From Agelaius tricolor (Eukaryota; Chordata; Aves; Passeriformes; Icteridae): DNA of 64,000 bases. Numbering within the stretch: the first letter of the stretch is position 1; the number at the start of each line of letters is the position of its first letter. This document shows positions 1 to 11,115 of the stretch, one piece after another. A model generated the notes under the pieces. It ran no database searches and was not told the DNA's origin. It saw nothing but the letters and a program-made list of their open reading frames with translations. The DNA lies in the NCBI GenBank assembly GCA_023055355.1, contig JALJCS010000001.1:81136881-81200880 (forward strand), in the 5' to 3' direction. Position numbers and translations under genes: made by a program.

Positions 1-1640
1 TTGGCATTGGCTTTTTACTTTTTTTTTTCTGTAAATTCCTTCACTTCCTTTCTTCCTTCTCTTTAGCAACAGGCTGTGGGTCATTAGTATCAATATCTCA
101 GATCTCTCTCATGCCACACCTAAAATAAATTGTCAATAGGAGGTGTTGTAGAAGATTCACACATCATTCCAGCAACTGTAATATCTGTTGGGAAATGCAA
201 CAACACCAGGTGCATAGCTGCTGGATAGAGTTTCCATTTACTTTACCTGGGGCTTTTCTGTAACATACAGTAATGTACGTCACATGCAGAAAAAAAGTAG
301 GTGGAAGGTTCTTTCCAAACCACATTGACTGAAAGAATGTACGTGTAAGGTAAGCTGCATGCTGACATGCTCATGTGCTCTGCAGAGGAAAGGGTTACCT
401 TGTCAAGGAAGTCTTCCTGGTGCAGGTGTGCATCCTAGCAGATTCATTCAGAGACTGAGAGACGAGAATGAGCCCTCCCTCAACTGACATGTACAAACAG
501 CCTTTTGCCCATTTGTCTCTGAGGACATTTGCTAGCTGTCTCGTTAATCTTTTACTCGAAGTCAGACATATGTATTGATGGGAAAACAAACCATAGACCA
601 CAGACCCCCTGCCTTGCATTCCTCACCTCCTCAAAATAACACTCACCATAGAAGCATGCAGACAGCACTGATAGCTCCGTGGGTTTGTAGCTGCATTTCC
701 TTGCCCTTCTAAAGGACCCCTTCCTGTTCTCATAAGCTGTTCTTACTTATTGTTTATACTGTTAACTACCTATGCCCTGCAGTCCATCACATCCCCTTCC
801 TCATTTGCATTTTGCAGGTGTCTGATTTCTTCTTTGTCTCTGAACTTAAGGTGGCTGAAGAAACTGGGACTGCAATTTCTCCCTTTTAACACTAGGTCAC
901 CATGCACCTCTTGCTGACCTTCTAGAGGCTTTCAAACCACCTCTAATGGAGTAACAAAAGTTTAGGATCTGATCCTCAGCTGGTTGTATTGTTTTTAACT
1001 TTATTAAGACGGAATTAGAAACTTGTGAGCCAGAGCCACTAGCAGAGTATAGAAAGGGAAGTAATTTTAGGAACAGAAATATCAGTAAAGTTTAATCTCC
1101 AGTTATCTTGCCTCTGACTTCATCATCTGGTCCCAACACACTTTGTGAGCTAAACAGAGTCAGGTTAGCTCAGTACTGAAATAAAAGAGCCTGGAGGTGT
1201 TGTCTTAGTGATGTTAAATAGTGATCTTCTATCTTACCCAAGCAAGCAGATTCTTCTGCATCTTGCATCATTGCATTATCTGAGACTTTCTTGCATGTTT
1301 GCCTTCAAGCTTGCCGGGTGGATTGGTTGGGATTAGTGGCAGAGGTTTTCCAATGCTAATTTTATTTTTAATAGTATTTATTTTCTCCAACAAAGCTAAG
1401 CATACTCACATGTTGCATTGCATTTTAAGTGAGATCAACATTCTTTAAATAGTAATTATTTGAAAAGGAAGAATACTCCCAATTCCTGTAAGAATATTGT
1501 TTATAAATATTTGTACTTTGCATCTCTGTAAATGAAAATTACCAAAGCAGAGCAAGGATTTATTTTCAGTTCTCTTTAATCTTATAGTTATGCTTTGTAC
1601 TGTATGACATGGGATTGACCTTCATGGGACTGGATCCAGT
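1..1640. other. Unique AT-rich non-coding sequence
   Basis: No gene, repeat family or RNA was recognised. Open frames are short and lack splice context. A GTGAGT-type donor on the minus strand near 643-648 follows a short open stretch, but I see no convincing acceptor with a pyrimidine tract. The stretch is best read as intergenic or intronic DNA. Confidence 0.6.
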
Positions 1641-1653
1641 CAGAATTCATATC

Positions 1654-1900
1654 TCACTCAAATCCACATTTGTACATTGTAAAGGGTGTTTGATCAGGAT
1701 GTTTTAGCCTATCTATTTCAAATAATTGATATTTGTAGTGCTCAGCCTCAGTAAAATCCATAGCAACTCCAACAGACTCTGTAATCACTTCTTCAAGTGA
1801 GAATGTGTTCTTCAATAGGAATTTTGGTTTGATACAGTGGTAGAACATCTCCTCTCCATTACATTTTTTTCCTAAATATTTTTGGTTTTAGCTTTCAGGT
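1654..1900 (-). other. Coding-looking minus-strand frame, origin unknown
   Basis: About 75 codons are open on the minus strand, ending in a stop near 1654. The amino-acid composition is protein-like (mixed charged and hydrophobic residues, several aromatic). There is no pyrimidine-rich acceptor upstream and no recognisable domain. It may be a decayed retroposed gene or repeat fragment, or a chance frame. Frames of this length are expected by chance in 64 kb, so no function is assigned. Confidence 0.2.
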
Positions 1901-1914
1901 TCCCTTTGCAAAAA

Positions 1915-1965
1915 AATTCTCAAAAAATTTTTGCAGCACCTAGCGCAAGGACACCTGGATCATAC
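1915..1965 (-). repeat. Possible short ancient SINE fragment
   Basis: Read on the minus strand, this piece resembles a motif common in amniote old SINE-type repeats: a GATC-type start, then a 'gctaggtgctg' core followed by an A-rich stretch. The match is short and diverged, so the call is tentative. Simple chance similarity is the alternative. Confidence 0.2.
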
Positions 1966-1999
1966 TCTATTTCATAATACAAATCACCACTTAAAAGTA

Positions 2000-3124
2000 A
2001 AATAAGAAATAAGCTGTACAGACTATTGACTCTTCACCAAGAGGTAGTCAGAAGGTTGTAATAACTAGTTCAGTTGACAGCGCAGGGAAGGGAAGTTCTG
2101 GAAGCCAGTGCTGGTGATAATGGTGTGACCTTTGCTGCATTGCCCTTCTAGATCCTTCAACACTGAAGCAAGAGCAAGTACTTCCACTGTAATTCAGTTG
2201 ACAGTCCTGGACCATCCTTAATCTTGATGTGGAGGTCTGTGACAAAGGCACCTCCTGCTGTGCTGGCAGCAGTATTTGGGAACTAGTAGGAAATAGCTGT
2301 TGTACTTGGAGAGAAACAGTTAAATTGTGAAGTCGTTATTATTATACTTATAATAGCAACAGTCTGTATTAATCTGGGACAGATAAACCCATCCTGCAAA
2401 CTGTATCAGTCCTTCTCTAACCCTGGGTTCACTGAAGACACTGAAGTTCAACATGTAGGTTAAAGTGAAAATTGCATTCAATGTTGGCTTTTGTATAGAC
2501 TAATTTGTTGGCTGGAAAGCAGTAAAGCTAAAGAGAAGCCTGAAAAGCTAGTAAAAGTGCTGTGGCAACTCACTGTAAATTTCTAAGTCCCTGGTGGAGA
2601 CACTACATCCAGTTGCTGTTACTTCTCATACACTTAGATCAACGGGGAATTCTTTGGGGAGTGGCATCATTGTTTTGTTCTGAATTGTGTTCATGGTTGG
2701 TCTGTGACCATGCCTCCTGGGCTGAAAGATATTACAATAGAGATGGATCCTCTCCACCTTTGCAAGTGAATTGAGAAGGCCAGGTCTGGCTGCTGTGGCT
2801 AGGGTGAGCTGTGGGAGCCACTCCCATGCCTTCCCCCCCTGTTACCGTGCTTACGGAGGTCCTGGAATGCAAAGGAGATGTAGTGCCAGTGCATCTGTCA
2901 GCCTGTCCTGCCTGGCTGGGTTTCCTTGTTCTTCTCCTAATTTCATCCAGTATTTCATTCAGGGAACACTAATGCAAAACTTAGCATCCTGGATGATTTC
3001 TTGCTCTCTTACTTGGCCTCCACGCCCTTGCTGGGGTCAGTATCCTCCAGATATCCACAGCCTACCACGCTCTCCTGCCTTCCATTCCCCCAGCAGCTTG
3101 CTGTCCTTTAGCCAGGTTACACAT
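2000..3124. other. Unique non-coding sequence
   Basis: No repeat family, RNA or exon was recognised. Several overlapping short frames exist on both strands, but none has splice sites or known motifs. Confidence 0.5.
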
Positions 3125-3164
3125 ATTTTTTCAATCCCGGTTGTTCATGGTCTCTGAGCACAAG

Positions 3165-3320
3165 GCTTAGCGGAGTGCTGCGCTGCCAGCGCTGCGAGCC
3201 GCCCCAAAGGGAGCCTGGCTGTGGCTCTGCTGTTTTCACACCTCCGCGCAGATGGACCCGGCTCCCCTCCCCGGCGCCCCTGCGGGCGCCCTGCCCACCC
3301 TTGGCCTCTGCTGTCAGAAC
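3165..3320. promoter_or_regulatory. CpG-rich islet, candidate promoter or first exon
   Basis: This GC-rich patch contains well over a dozen CpG dinucleotides, while most of the flanking sequence is CpG-poor. The richest part is 3170-3300. A second weaker CpG cluster follows at 3620-3690. A plus-strand frame of about 205 codons covers 3175-3792, but its composition (Arg, Ala, Cys, Ser, Leu) is what GC-rich non-coding DNA gives, and no domain is recognisable. Unmethylated CpG clusters in vertebrates often mark promoters. It could also be a chance GC-rich exon of a non-coding RNA. Confidence 0.35.
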
Positions 3321-3400
3321 GGCTTTGGCAACTGCCACTGCTGGATTGCATCACCGTGCATGGCTCCCAGGTGGCTGCAGCTTTCAAACTCGCCTATCAG

Positions 3401-4380
3401 CCTGTCTATCTGCTATTAGGTTCTTATCTTGCCTGTCTATCCGGGGTATCTACTTCTGGGCTGCCTTTGCAGCTTTAATTGCAGTTTGGGCACGACAGCA
3501 CTGGGATGTGGGTGCTAGGTCAGCAAACATAAATCCCATGGTTGTTCAGGCTTGGAGCACACTTCTATGGCACTGCAGGAAATGGAGGTTCAGCAGGCTG
3601 AAGAACACGGGAAGTAAAGCGAATGCAGCACCGACTCGCGTGCTCAGGAAAGGAGCAGCTTTGCGAGCAGGCACCGCTGGGGAGACGCCAGAGCTTCCCC
3701 CCTGTGATTTATATGGGGTTTGCAGTGGGGTGGGACCTAATAGGGCTGGTAGGAAGCAGCTCATAGAGCTGTGTGGCATTAGTGAGGAGTAGACAGAGGC
3801 AGCACAGCACCGGGCAGGGGACCTGCTCGTGGGACGGCTCAGCCACAGAGGCAGCTGGCACTGGAGTGCTGATAAGGAGGAGAAACAGATGGCCACGCAA
3901 GCCCTTACACATGCCTTCCTGGTAGGCCTGCTGAAGGCTGGTCCACATCCCTTATTCCCCAAACAAAAATACAGCTTTTCCTTTCCCTTGTTTGAAGATT
4001 TCATGTGGCTCATTAAAGTTTGCTGCCACAAACATGCTTTTGCATGTTAGCCCAGTTCATTGCTGCTGCTTGTGAATGACACAGGATCAGTCCCATTTAT
4101 GCCTCTACTGTGCTGTTGTGACATGGTTACAAAGCCCTTCTTTAGTGCTGCAAGTCTGAAAAGTTACACAAAATTGGAAAAATGATAAGGAGAGATAGCA
4201 ATTGTGTAAAATATCCAAAAAACAATTCCAAGAACTGGCCTTGATACCAAGGGAAGCATGCAGCAACTTCTAGGTGTGCAGAAGGTAACATGACACACTG
4301 CTAAGTGTGATTTGTTTAAGCTGTGTTCTGTATTGTGGAGGTAAGAGTGGTGTGGTGGCATGTGCCTGTTGCTGTGGAAG
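3401..4380. other. Unique sequence downstream of CpG islet
   Basis: A weaker CpG-containing segment lies at 3600-3700. Long frames on both strands (about 160 codons minus, 205 codons plus) overlap each other and lack recognisable motifs. A donor-like GAG|GTAAGA sits at 4338-4346 on the plus strand, without a convincing partner acceptor. I see no identifiable gene. Confidence 0.4.
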
Positions 4381-4440
4381 CCTTTTGGCTGTATGGCAGA
4401 GGGGGGGAAACCTTTTGGCCGTATGGCAGAGGGCAGGAGG
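4381..4440. repeat. 30-bp tandem duplication
   Basis: Two adjacent 30-bp units (4381-4410 and 4411-4440) share the start 'ccttttggc' and the core 'gtatggcagaggg', differing at a few positions. This is a local tandem duplication, probably from replication slippage or a mini-satellite seed. Confidence 0.85.
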
Positions 4441-6361
4441 TGAGCAGAGCCCAGGTAGTGGCTAGGTACTGGAGGCAAAGCTCCAGCATTTGGTATCCTG
4501 TCCCTACAGCAGTTCATTGCTTGCAGGCTTGTGTTATGCAGCTCTGTCTATTCTCCATTACTACAGAGCCACCATGGGGATGAGGTTTGGAAAAAGCACA
4601 GAATGTTTCTAGTAGTGCAGATGTTTTCAATGAATTCACCCTTCAGAACTGAAAGCGAAGGAGGCCTGGAAGGGGAAGAGTGTTTGTAGTGAAAAATATT
4701 CGGCTCATCCATATGTAGACCCAATGTGAGCCTGGAAGACACTGAGTGCTCCCTGTGAAGTGACAAGTGCCCTCAGTCTTCACTAAAGTTTTGCTGAAGG
4801 CAGTGGGTATGTCTGCATAGCAGTGGCAGCAATGACTGCTTTTTGGCTGGGTAAATTAGCCTTTGTGGCTGCGCTTCGGCTCCTACAGTATGCACGCTTC
4901 AGTATCTCTTTTAGAGGCTTGTCTGATGAAAAGGGAAAACATTCAGCATCTTGCCAGATCAGGGCCTGGATTTTGAAATGTTTTTGTAGGTTAAAATGAG
5001 AATGCATATGCATGGGCTTGTTTTCAGACAAGCTGAGCACTTGTAGCTTACAGAGTTGAGTGTAAATTTTAGATGTTCTGAGTCTCAGAATATTTTTTCT
5101 CCTGATACTATCCTTATTGCCCTTACCTCCACCTCCTCTGCTGGTATATAGTATTTTATCTGTGTAACTGTACTATTTAAAGCATTTATGATACCATTTG
5201 TTTGGGAAACAGTATAAATCTGCTCTATCCTATTTAGGAGTTTGCACTGCTACTCAGCAATGTAAACCCCTGAGTGACTTCCATGTAAAATCAATCAACA
5301 ATAGTGAAATCTAGTGGAAAGGCTGTGAATGCCACTCAAAATAAGGCTCCCTTTCCTCCATGATGGCCTTATCTCAGCCAGTGAACTGGAATCTGGCCTG
5401 TTTCACTCACCATGAAATGTCTGGGTATAAATTTACTCATTTAACATCCTACAAAAAAAAGGTTGTATGAGCCAATCCCCACAATTTTCACATTTTAGAG
5501 AAGTGATGGAGACGGAAAATTTATGTGAGGAGCCTTGTCACTGTAGTATCTCAAACGGTAGCCTAATTCTGTGGAGTATCATCAGTTGTAATCTTATGTG
5601 AACAGGCTTTCAAGCATTACAGTATTTCTGGAAATATTTAAAAAGTTGCTGATGTTTATACAAAAAGGTGGGTACAGCTTTAGGTCTATATATCTGGACT
5701 TTTGATGCCCTCCCTTCTTATCCCCACATCTGTTTCCAAGAATGTCATACCTGGAAAGAATCATTTCAAATTAATTCAATTTGTTTCAAAGCAGCCTAAG
5801 CTTCATCCCTCACAGGGGCCATTCAATCATATTACTGCTCCTGTGAAACTCCTAATGGGACACAAAACAAGTAGAAGTAGATTCAGGTGATCTCACATAT
5901 TAAACATACTAATTACATCTGGCAGCAAAATGACTTTGTGAATTTCCTTTAATCCTGTTTTTAAATTAGGCCATATGTATTTTGGCTGTAGATTTTACAT
6001 GCTCTCTTTCTCTGAACTTCCTTTTAACCATGTCCTGTGGCCAGTTCATATCCAATTTTTGAAAACCAGTCTTAGGTGATAACTGGATCATTACATATGA
6101 AGCGTCTAATTCTGCTTTTAAATCAACCTGTTCCTTTGAAAATCTTAGTGTATATCTCACACAAGAGGTTCAAAGCTGAACCGATCTGATTGTCCTGTTA
6201 AAAACCCAAATGTCCTGAGTCTCTGTGTTTTATGGGAAGTGTTTCCTAGAGGAAAACTAGCTTTAGGAAGATGAAGATTCTTGCTTTAAATCAGCAGTAG
6301 TTTTCACTTTGCTGCTTTATAGCTTTGTGGGGAATATGGTCTTATTTATGTGTTTTGCAGT
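4441..6361. other. Unique AT-rich sequence
   Basis: No gene or repeat family was recognised. A minus-strand frame at 4783-5040 (85 codons) retains a few CpGs (4870-4900) and looks mildly protein-like, but its candidate splice sites are weak. It stays unassigned. Confidence 0.45.
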
Positions 6362-6399
6362 GACATGCTGACTAACAAGGGACATACTGACTAACAAGG
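6362..6399. repeat. 19-bp tandem duplication
   Basis: Two head-to-tail 19-bp units (6362-6380, 6381-6399) differ at one position: the unit is 'gacat', one variable base, then 'ctgactaacaagg' or the equivalent. This is a recent slippage-type duplication. Confidence 0.9.
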
Positions 6400-8112
6400 G
6401 CTTTTTCCTGAAGTCCTCTTCTGAGTACAGTGTTGGTATTTAACCCACCCTCTAGAAAGTTTGGTTTGCAGTTCAAGGAAGTCTATGTTATTAGCCAAAA
6501 TGTTACCTGTCAGTATCTACTTGAATGAATAATTAGCCCTGATGTGCATTCCTCTGTTGTGCACATTTTAACTTCACAAAGCCAAAGCTCCTTGTGGCAT
6601 TCAGGATATATGGTGGTACCTGAATGGACTCTTTTAGGGGATGGGAGGAAATTCTCTCTTACTTCTGGGGCCCAGAACATGGACACTTTCATGTCTTATG
6701 CTCCTTGTGGTACACTACACTTTTTATCTATTTCAGGTGGGGCATGGGGGTGTGGGTGTGACAGTGAAAATGTTCACAGTGTTTACAGGCCATTCTGGGA
6801 GAACATCTATTTATATGATTTTGGAGGGACTGAACTTGGTATGCTAGGTGGCCCTGCTCTTCCTCATTTTATGCTGCACTCTCCTGACTGCACCAGTGAC
6901 ACAAATATGCAATAAATAATACAATCTATAGTAGTGCTGCTTTCACATAATAACGATGGCAGCAAAATTCTTTCCTGGAGCCAAGCACTTAGTGGGTGTA
7001 ATCTGTTACAGCTCTGTCAAATTACACAGGACTCCATCAGTTCACTGCAGCAGCAGATTGGGCTACTTTTGTTCCATCAAGGATTAGTGGATGGGAAATT
7101 TACCCAGACATACACACAGACATAACAGTGCTGATCCAGAGAACATAGTACCATGGACTCACCAGAGCTCCTGTTCTGCTAGGATGACAATCTGGTCTGC
7201 TGAAGTGAGTTTGTGTCAGCACAGTTCTCTTGATCTCTGTGCATTCAGTGACTCCTCCACTGGGCAGTAATGTTGGAGAGCAAGGAAAAGCTGCCAGTGA
7301 TGCACATGTTTGTGGGTCTCTACTCTCACACAGTGCAGAGAAAATAAGTGGCACTGTTGAATAAACGTCCTATCTGCAGAGGTGTGAGGTAGTCGCATTA
7401 CTCAGAAGTGTGCTGAAATGATTGATGCTAAAAATGTTATACCACTGTACTTCACACAGCGCACATTAAAGGAAAGCCAAGTCAGGGCATATTAAATTTT
7501 ATTGAGAGTGGGTTTTGCAACTTTTTAAGAGGCCATGTGCCATGCTTCCTTTTTTAGGATCCAACTACCAAAATTAAAACCAGTAAATCTTTCTAAAAAT
7601 AATCTGAGAAAAACTTTCCCCTGTGTGAAAATGAAGTATGTTAATGTCCTTGTGTGCCTTAATTTTCCATAAAAATATTGCCTTGTTGGAAGGCACAGTC
7701 TCTTCCCCTTGCACAATACCAAACTCCATGTATCTTGACCTTGTTGCTGATGGTGTAAAACTGGATGTGACCGGTCCTGGTGTTCAAACCAGTCACATTC
7801 CCAGGGATGGGAGGATGCTTTCCACTAATGGAGGCAGAAGACCCTGACTGCAACAGACTGCCTGAAGAAGTGAACAGGATTTGGACCACTAGATTTGGGG
7901 AAGATGTAGCTGTGGGAAGATGAAGGATTTAAAAGTCAATCAGATACAAATGTATTGCATGGGTTTTAATGAGGAATGTGTGCTTTGTGGGCATAGCTGT
8001 ATGCATACTCACTGTTTGCATTCAGTGAGCAAAGACACATGTGAAAGGTGTTTGCATAACATGAATGGGAAGTAGGTAGGGTTGTTCTTTCTCACAGTCA
8101 TTCTCTTTCTGT
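6400..8112. other. Unique sequence, nothing recognised
   Basis: No repeat family, RNA or confident exon. On the minus strand, an acceptor-like 'aactcacttcag' and a CTCTG|GTGAGT donor bracket about 37 nt near 7159-7195. This is too short and unsupported to call an exon. Confidence 0.5.
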
Positions 8113-8140
8113 TTATATATATATATATGTATATATATAA
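8113..8140. repeat. (TA)n microsatellite
   Basis: An alternating T/A run interrupted by a single G. It is a simple sequence repeat in AT-rich DNA with no associated gene. Confidence 0.9.
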
Positions 8141-9735
8141 TTTACATTTATTGCAAAATATTATGTACTCAGACTGCAGCATATGTTAGGCTCACTATTT
8201 CACTATTGTATGTTGAATTCTTGGGGAGAGATGGAGAGGCAGTAAAATTAAGCAGGATCCTGGGGAAGTGATCATTTCCAGTTAAAGGGGCATGTAGTTT
8301 GCATAAGCAATAAGGAAAAAGATTATCTTATTGATTCTGGAGAATTTCTTCTGTGTGTACTTGGAGGCAGAAACAGTCGTGCTATTCAGCTATTTTAAGA
8401 CTGTGCCTTTGTGTCTTTTTCTACATCTAGAAAGTGCCCTGCCCAATTTGTGCAACTCTAGTTTAAACAGAAGAACTGACCATTTCTGCATGACTGTGTC
8501 TGTTTCGTAGGGCCAGGTTGAGATGAATGTGGAGGGAAGCTCCTTTACTGCTGCTGGCTAGAACCAAAATGTGCAGACATGGGTGAAAAGGGCAACCCTG
8601 TGTGAACTCAAATAGCTTTCCAATCTCTTAAAATTGCTCAGCCTAGATAAAATTGTGGGATGTGAACTGCAAGTGCAGGCGGGAAGCTTAATGCTTTCTG
8701 GAAAAAGTAATGAGTGAAGGCTGCAGCAAAAACCAGAACAGTCCCTCCTCCCCTCAGCCCACTCTGCCCAAATGAGCACTTTCTCTGCAACTATTGGCAG
8801 TAATAAATAATCTTCATCTAAAACATCTCTTGTTACAGCCTTTATTGTATTGGCTAAGTGCGTAACAACCCAGTGCTGTACTAATAGTTCTGTGCTGATA
8901 AAAACTCAGTCAAGTGAAACACAGAAAATATTTTTTTTTTTAAATGCATTCTGAAATGCTTTCTTGCAGTGCTAAAAGCAGTTTACAGGAGATGTTGAAA
9001 ACTAAGTGCAAGGTGTAGACACCATGTGTTTGCTTTTTAAGACTGGGGTAACGCCTAGGAAAATCTTTGCTTTTGAAATGTGTTTCAAGCTGAGGACCAA
9101 ATGCACTGCTGTGTACTCATACAAGTTCCAGCGAGCAAGGAGGAGGCTGGACATGTTTCCACCAGGAGTTGGTGCAATCACAAGCAAACCTTGATGTGTT
9201 TTTCTGGCGTCAGTGGGATGTGCCATGAACTGCTCTAGGAGCTAGAGCCAGGCCCCCACAGTGGCCAGGGCTTCTCAGGGAACTCTTTTTGTTCATCTGT
9301 GCTACTTCTGCCCGTTTCAAAAACTGTGGCCAATTAGCTGTAAAAACAGATGTGCCTGTGATATTTCTCTTCCTCTAAAGGTTACAGGCCAGATTGCTCT
9401 TGGTGCTTGCATGGCAAAAAGGCAGGAGGTGGGGAAGAGGGGAAGGAGCAAGAAACCTTTGCTGGTGTATTTGCATACCTACTGAGACACAAATATGGAG
9501 GAATGAAGAGGAATCAGGTTGTTTTGTCAATAATAGCGCTTACATCAGGGAGGACAGGGGGAGGGCTGGGGGAATGGAAGGGTGTTCTTTTCCCTGCAGC
9601 ATCTCTGTACCCATCAGTCTAGGAAAGTCAGGCACACAATAGCAATGCATTTCCTTAGTTTTCACTTCATCCCACTCCCTCAGGCACAGGGAGTTTTGGG
9701 AGTTAACCTGAGCAAGTCACCCCATCACTCTTCGA
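8141..9735. other. Unique sequence, nothing recognised
   Basis: No gene or repeat family was recognised. The 9400-9600 part is purine-rich on the plus strand, which explains several overlapping open frames there. Confidence 0.5.
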
Positions 9736-10110
9736 GTAGAAGACATCAGCTGGCAGAGTCCCAGGAGGCTTGCGGAAGGGCTCTCTGTGCTGGTTGTAGA
9801 GGGAGCTGAGGAAATGCGCACCTCCGAGGTGCGGACAGCCACTGCTGGCTGCATGAGATCCACCTCGGGTGGGCTGGGGCAAGGCAGAGGGCAGCCCTGC
9901 AGTGCTCCCTGCGCTGCTGTGCCTCCCACGGCCAGCCAGACACTCTCCTTGGGCTGCTGTGAGGTGGGGACACTCACCTAAGGCTTGTGCTGGGGCATCT
10001 TTCCGAGCTTCCTGGGCTGCTCCCTGCTGGCCTGGGGTAGTTCAGCTGCCTCTTTGGGAGAGCCGCCTGCCAATTTCTCCCGTCACCACCTCTTTTACTC
10101 CGTGTGTGGC
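9736..10110 (-). promoter_or_regulatory. GC-rich islet with strong minus-strand splice donor
   Basis: GC content and CpG frequency rise here relative to flanks, with about ten CpGs (for example around 9815-9835 and 10065-10085). On the minus strand, a consensus donor TAG|GTGAGTG lies with the exon end at 9978, downstream (in minus sense) of GC-rich sequence at 9979-10110. This layout is compatible with a first or internal exon of an unannotated minus-strand transcript. The frame ending at the donor contains a stop, so a coding role is not supported. Confidence 0.25.
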
Positions 10111-10817
10111 ATCAGAGCAGCCAGCAGGATGTAACTATAGACTCAGAGTATTTAGGGCTGTCGCTGCTGACCAGCACTACAGTAGGTTGACTCACAAAGG
10201 ACAAGCTATTCTTTTGTTTTTTTCGTATGCAGTTTTTCGGGGTTAAGATTATGTAGTGGACAGGGAGTGCTGCTTAACTAGAAAAGCTGCTGTAAGAGAA
10301 AGTTTCCTCCTTTTATTTTGTGGTGGGGGGAAAAAGTTTGTTCTCTTGCATGAAATATGATGGGAAGGCCAGAATCCCTCTGGCAGGGCTGATGGGACAT
10401 GGCAGTGGTGTGAGGCAATGTGTGCGAGGAGACAGCCTTGGGCACTTCTGCACTGTGAGGGCTGGTGAAACTTTGGATCCCCTCCTGACTGCAGATCTTC
10501 ACAGCAGCATTCCTTGTGTGACAAGCCTTTTTCACATTTCCCCATTCAGCTGATTGTGGGTGCTGTGCTATTTTAAACCCACATGGAAGTATGTTTTTAG
10601 GACCATCTGCTACCGGCCCTAACCCAGATGATACAGTTAGAGCCTGCCCACAGCATCCTCCCCTCCTTCAGACAGTTCCAGGAACAAGCAGTGAGTCAGT
10701 CCCGCAGCTGAACTCATATTTAGCTAACCCTGATATCCTGCCTATCGAAGAGAAATGCACAACGGCCTTCCCAGGTGCAAAGCCCCGTTGTTCCCATTAT
10801 TTAGAGAATGCATGGAA
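10111..10817. other. Unique sequence, nothing recognised
   Basis: Short frames only. No repeat family, RNA gene or supported exon was seen. Confidence 0.5.
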
Positions 10818-10846
10818 TTAAAAAAAAAACAAAACAAAACAAAACC
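10818..10846. repeat. Poly-A / (AAAAC)n tract
   Basis: An A run followed by repeated AAAAC units. It could be a decayed retroposon tail, but no element body was recognised immediately upstream. Confidence 0.85.
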
Positions 10847-10959
10847 CACACCACCAAAGCAAATGTCAGCTCGCTTAGTGCGTCAGTTCCTTTTGTTCTG
10901 AAGGGTGAGAAGGATGAAGTGATCAGTCCCCACACAGCAGCTTGCCCATCTTGCAGTTT

Positions 10960-11115
10960 CTGCCCCTGGCTGACCGGCAGGCTCGCAGCCCGCCCCTCGC
11001 CCCTCGCTGCTGCGGCGGTGCAGCCTCGGCAGGGCTTCTCTCGTGCTGAAACATCTCTGCACAGCTGGAGCGGAGTTCATTCTTCCTGCGGGCACCGGGG
11101 TGAGCGGAGGCGTCT
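10960..11115 (+). promoter_or_regulatory. CpG islet with plus-strand splice donor, candidate first exon
   Basis: About 15 CpGs occur in roughly 150 bp, with GC well above the window average, making this the densest CpG patch in the first half of the window. The patch ends with a good donor, GGG|GTGAGCGG, with GT at 11100-11101. A CpG-dense block followed by a GTGAGCGG-type donor is the usual arrangement of a vertebrate CpG-island first exon. No translated product is claimed. It may be the 5' exon of a long non-coding RNA, or an alternative first exon of a gene outside the window. Confidence 0.4.

Noticed and set aside
3175..3792. Plus-strand frame of 205 codons over the CpG islet
   Set aside because: The composition follows GC content, with a competing 161-codon frame on the other strand and no domain. 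Treated as a possible promoter or exon, not a CDS.
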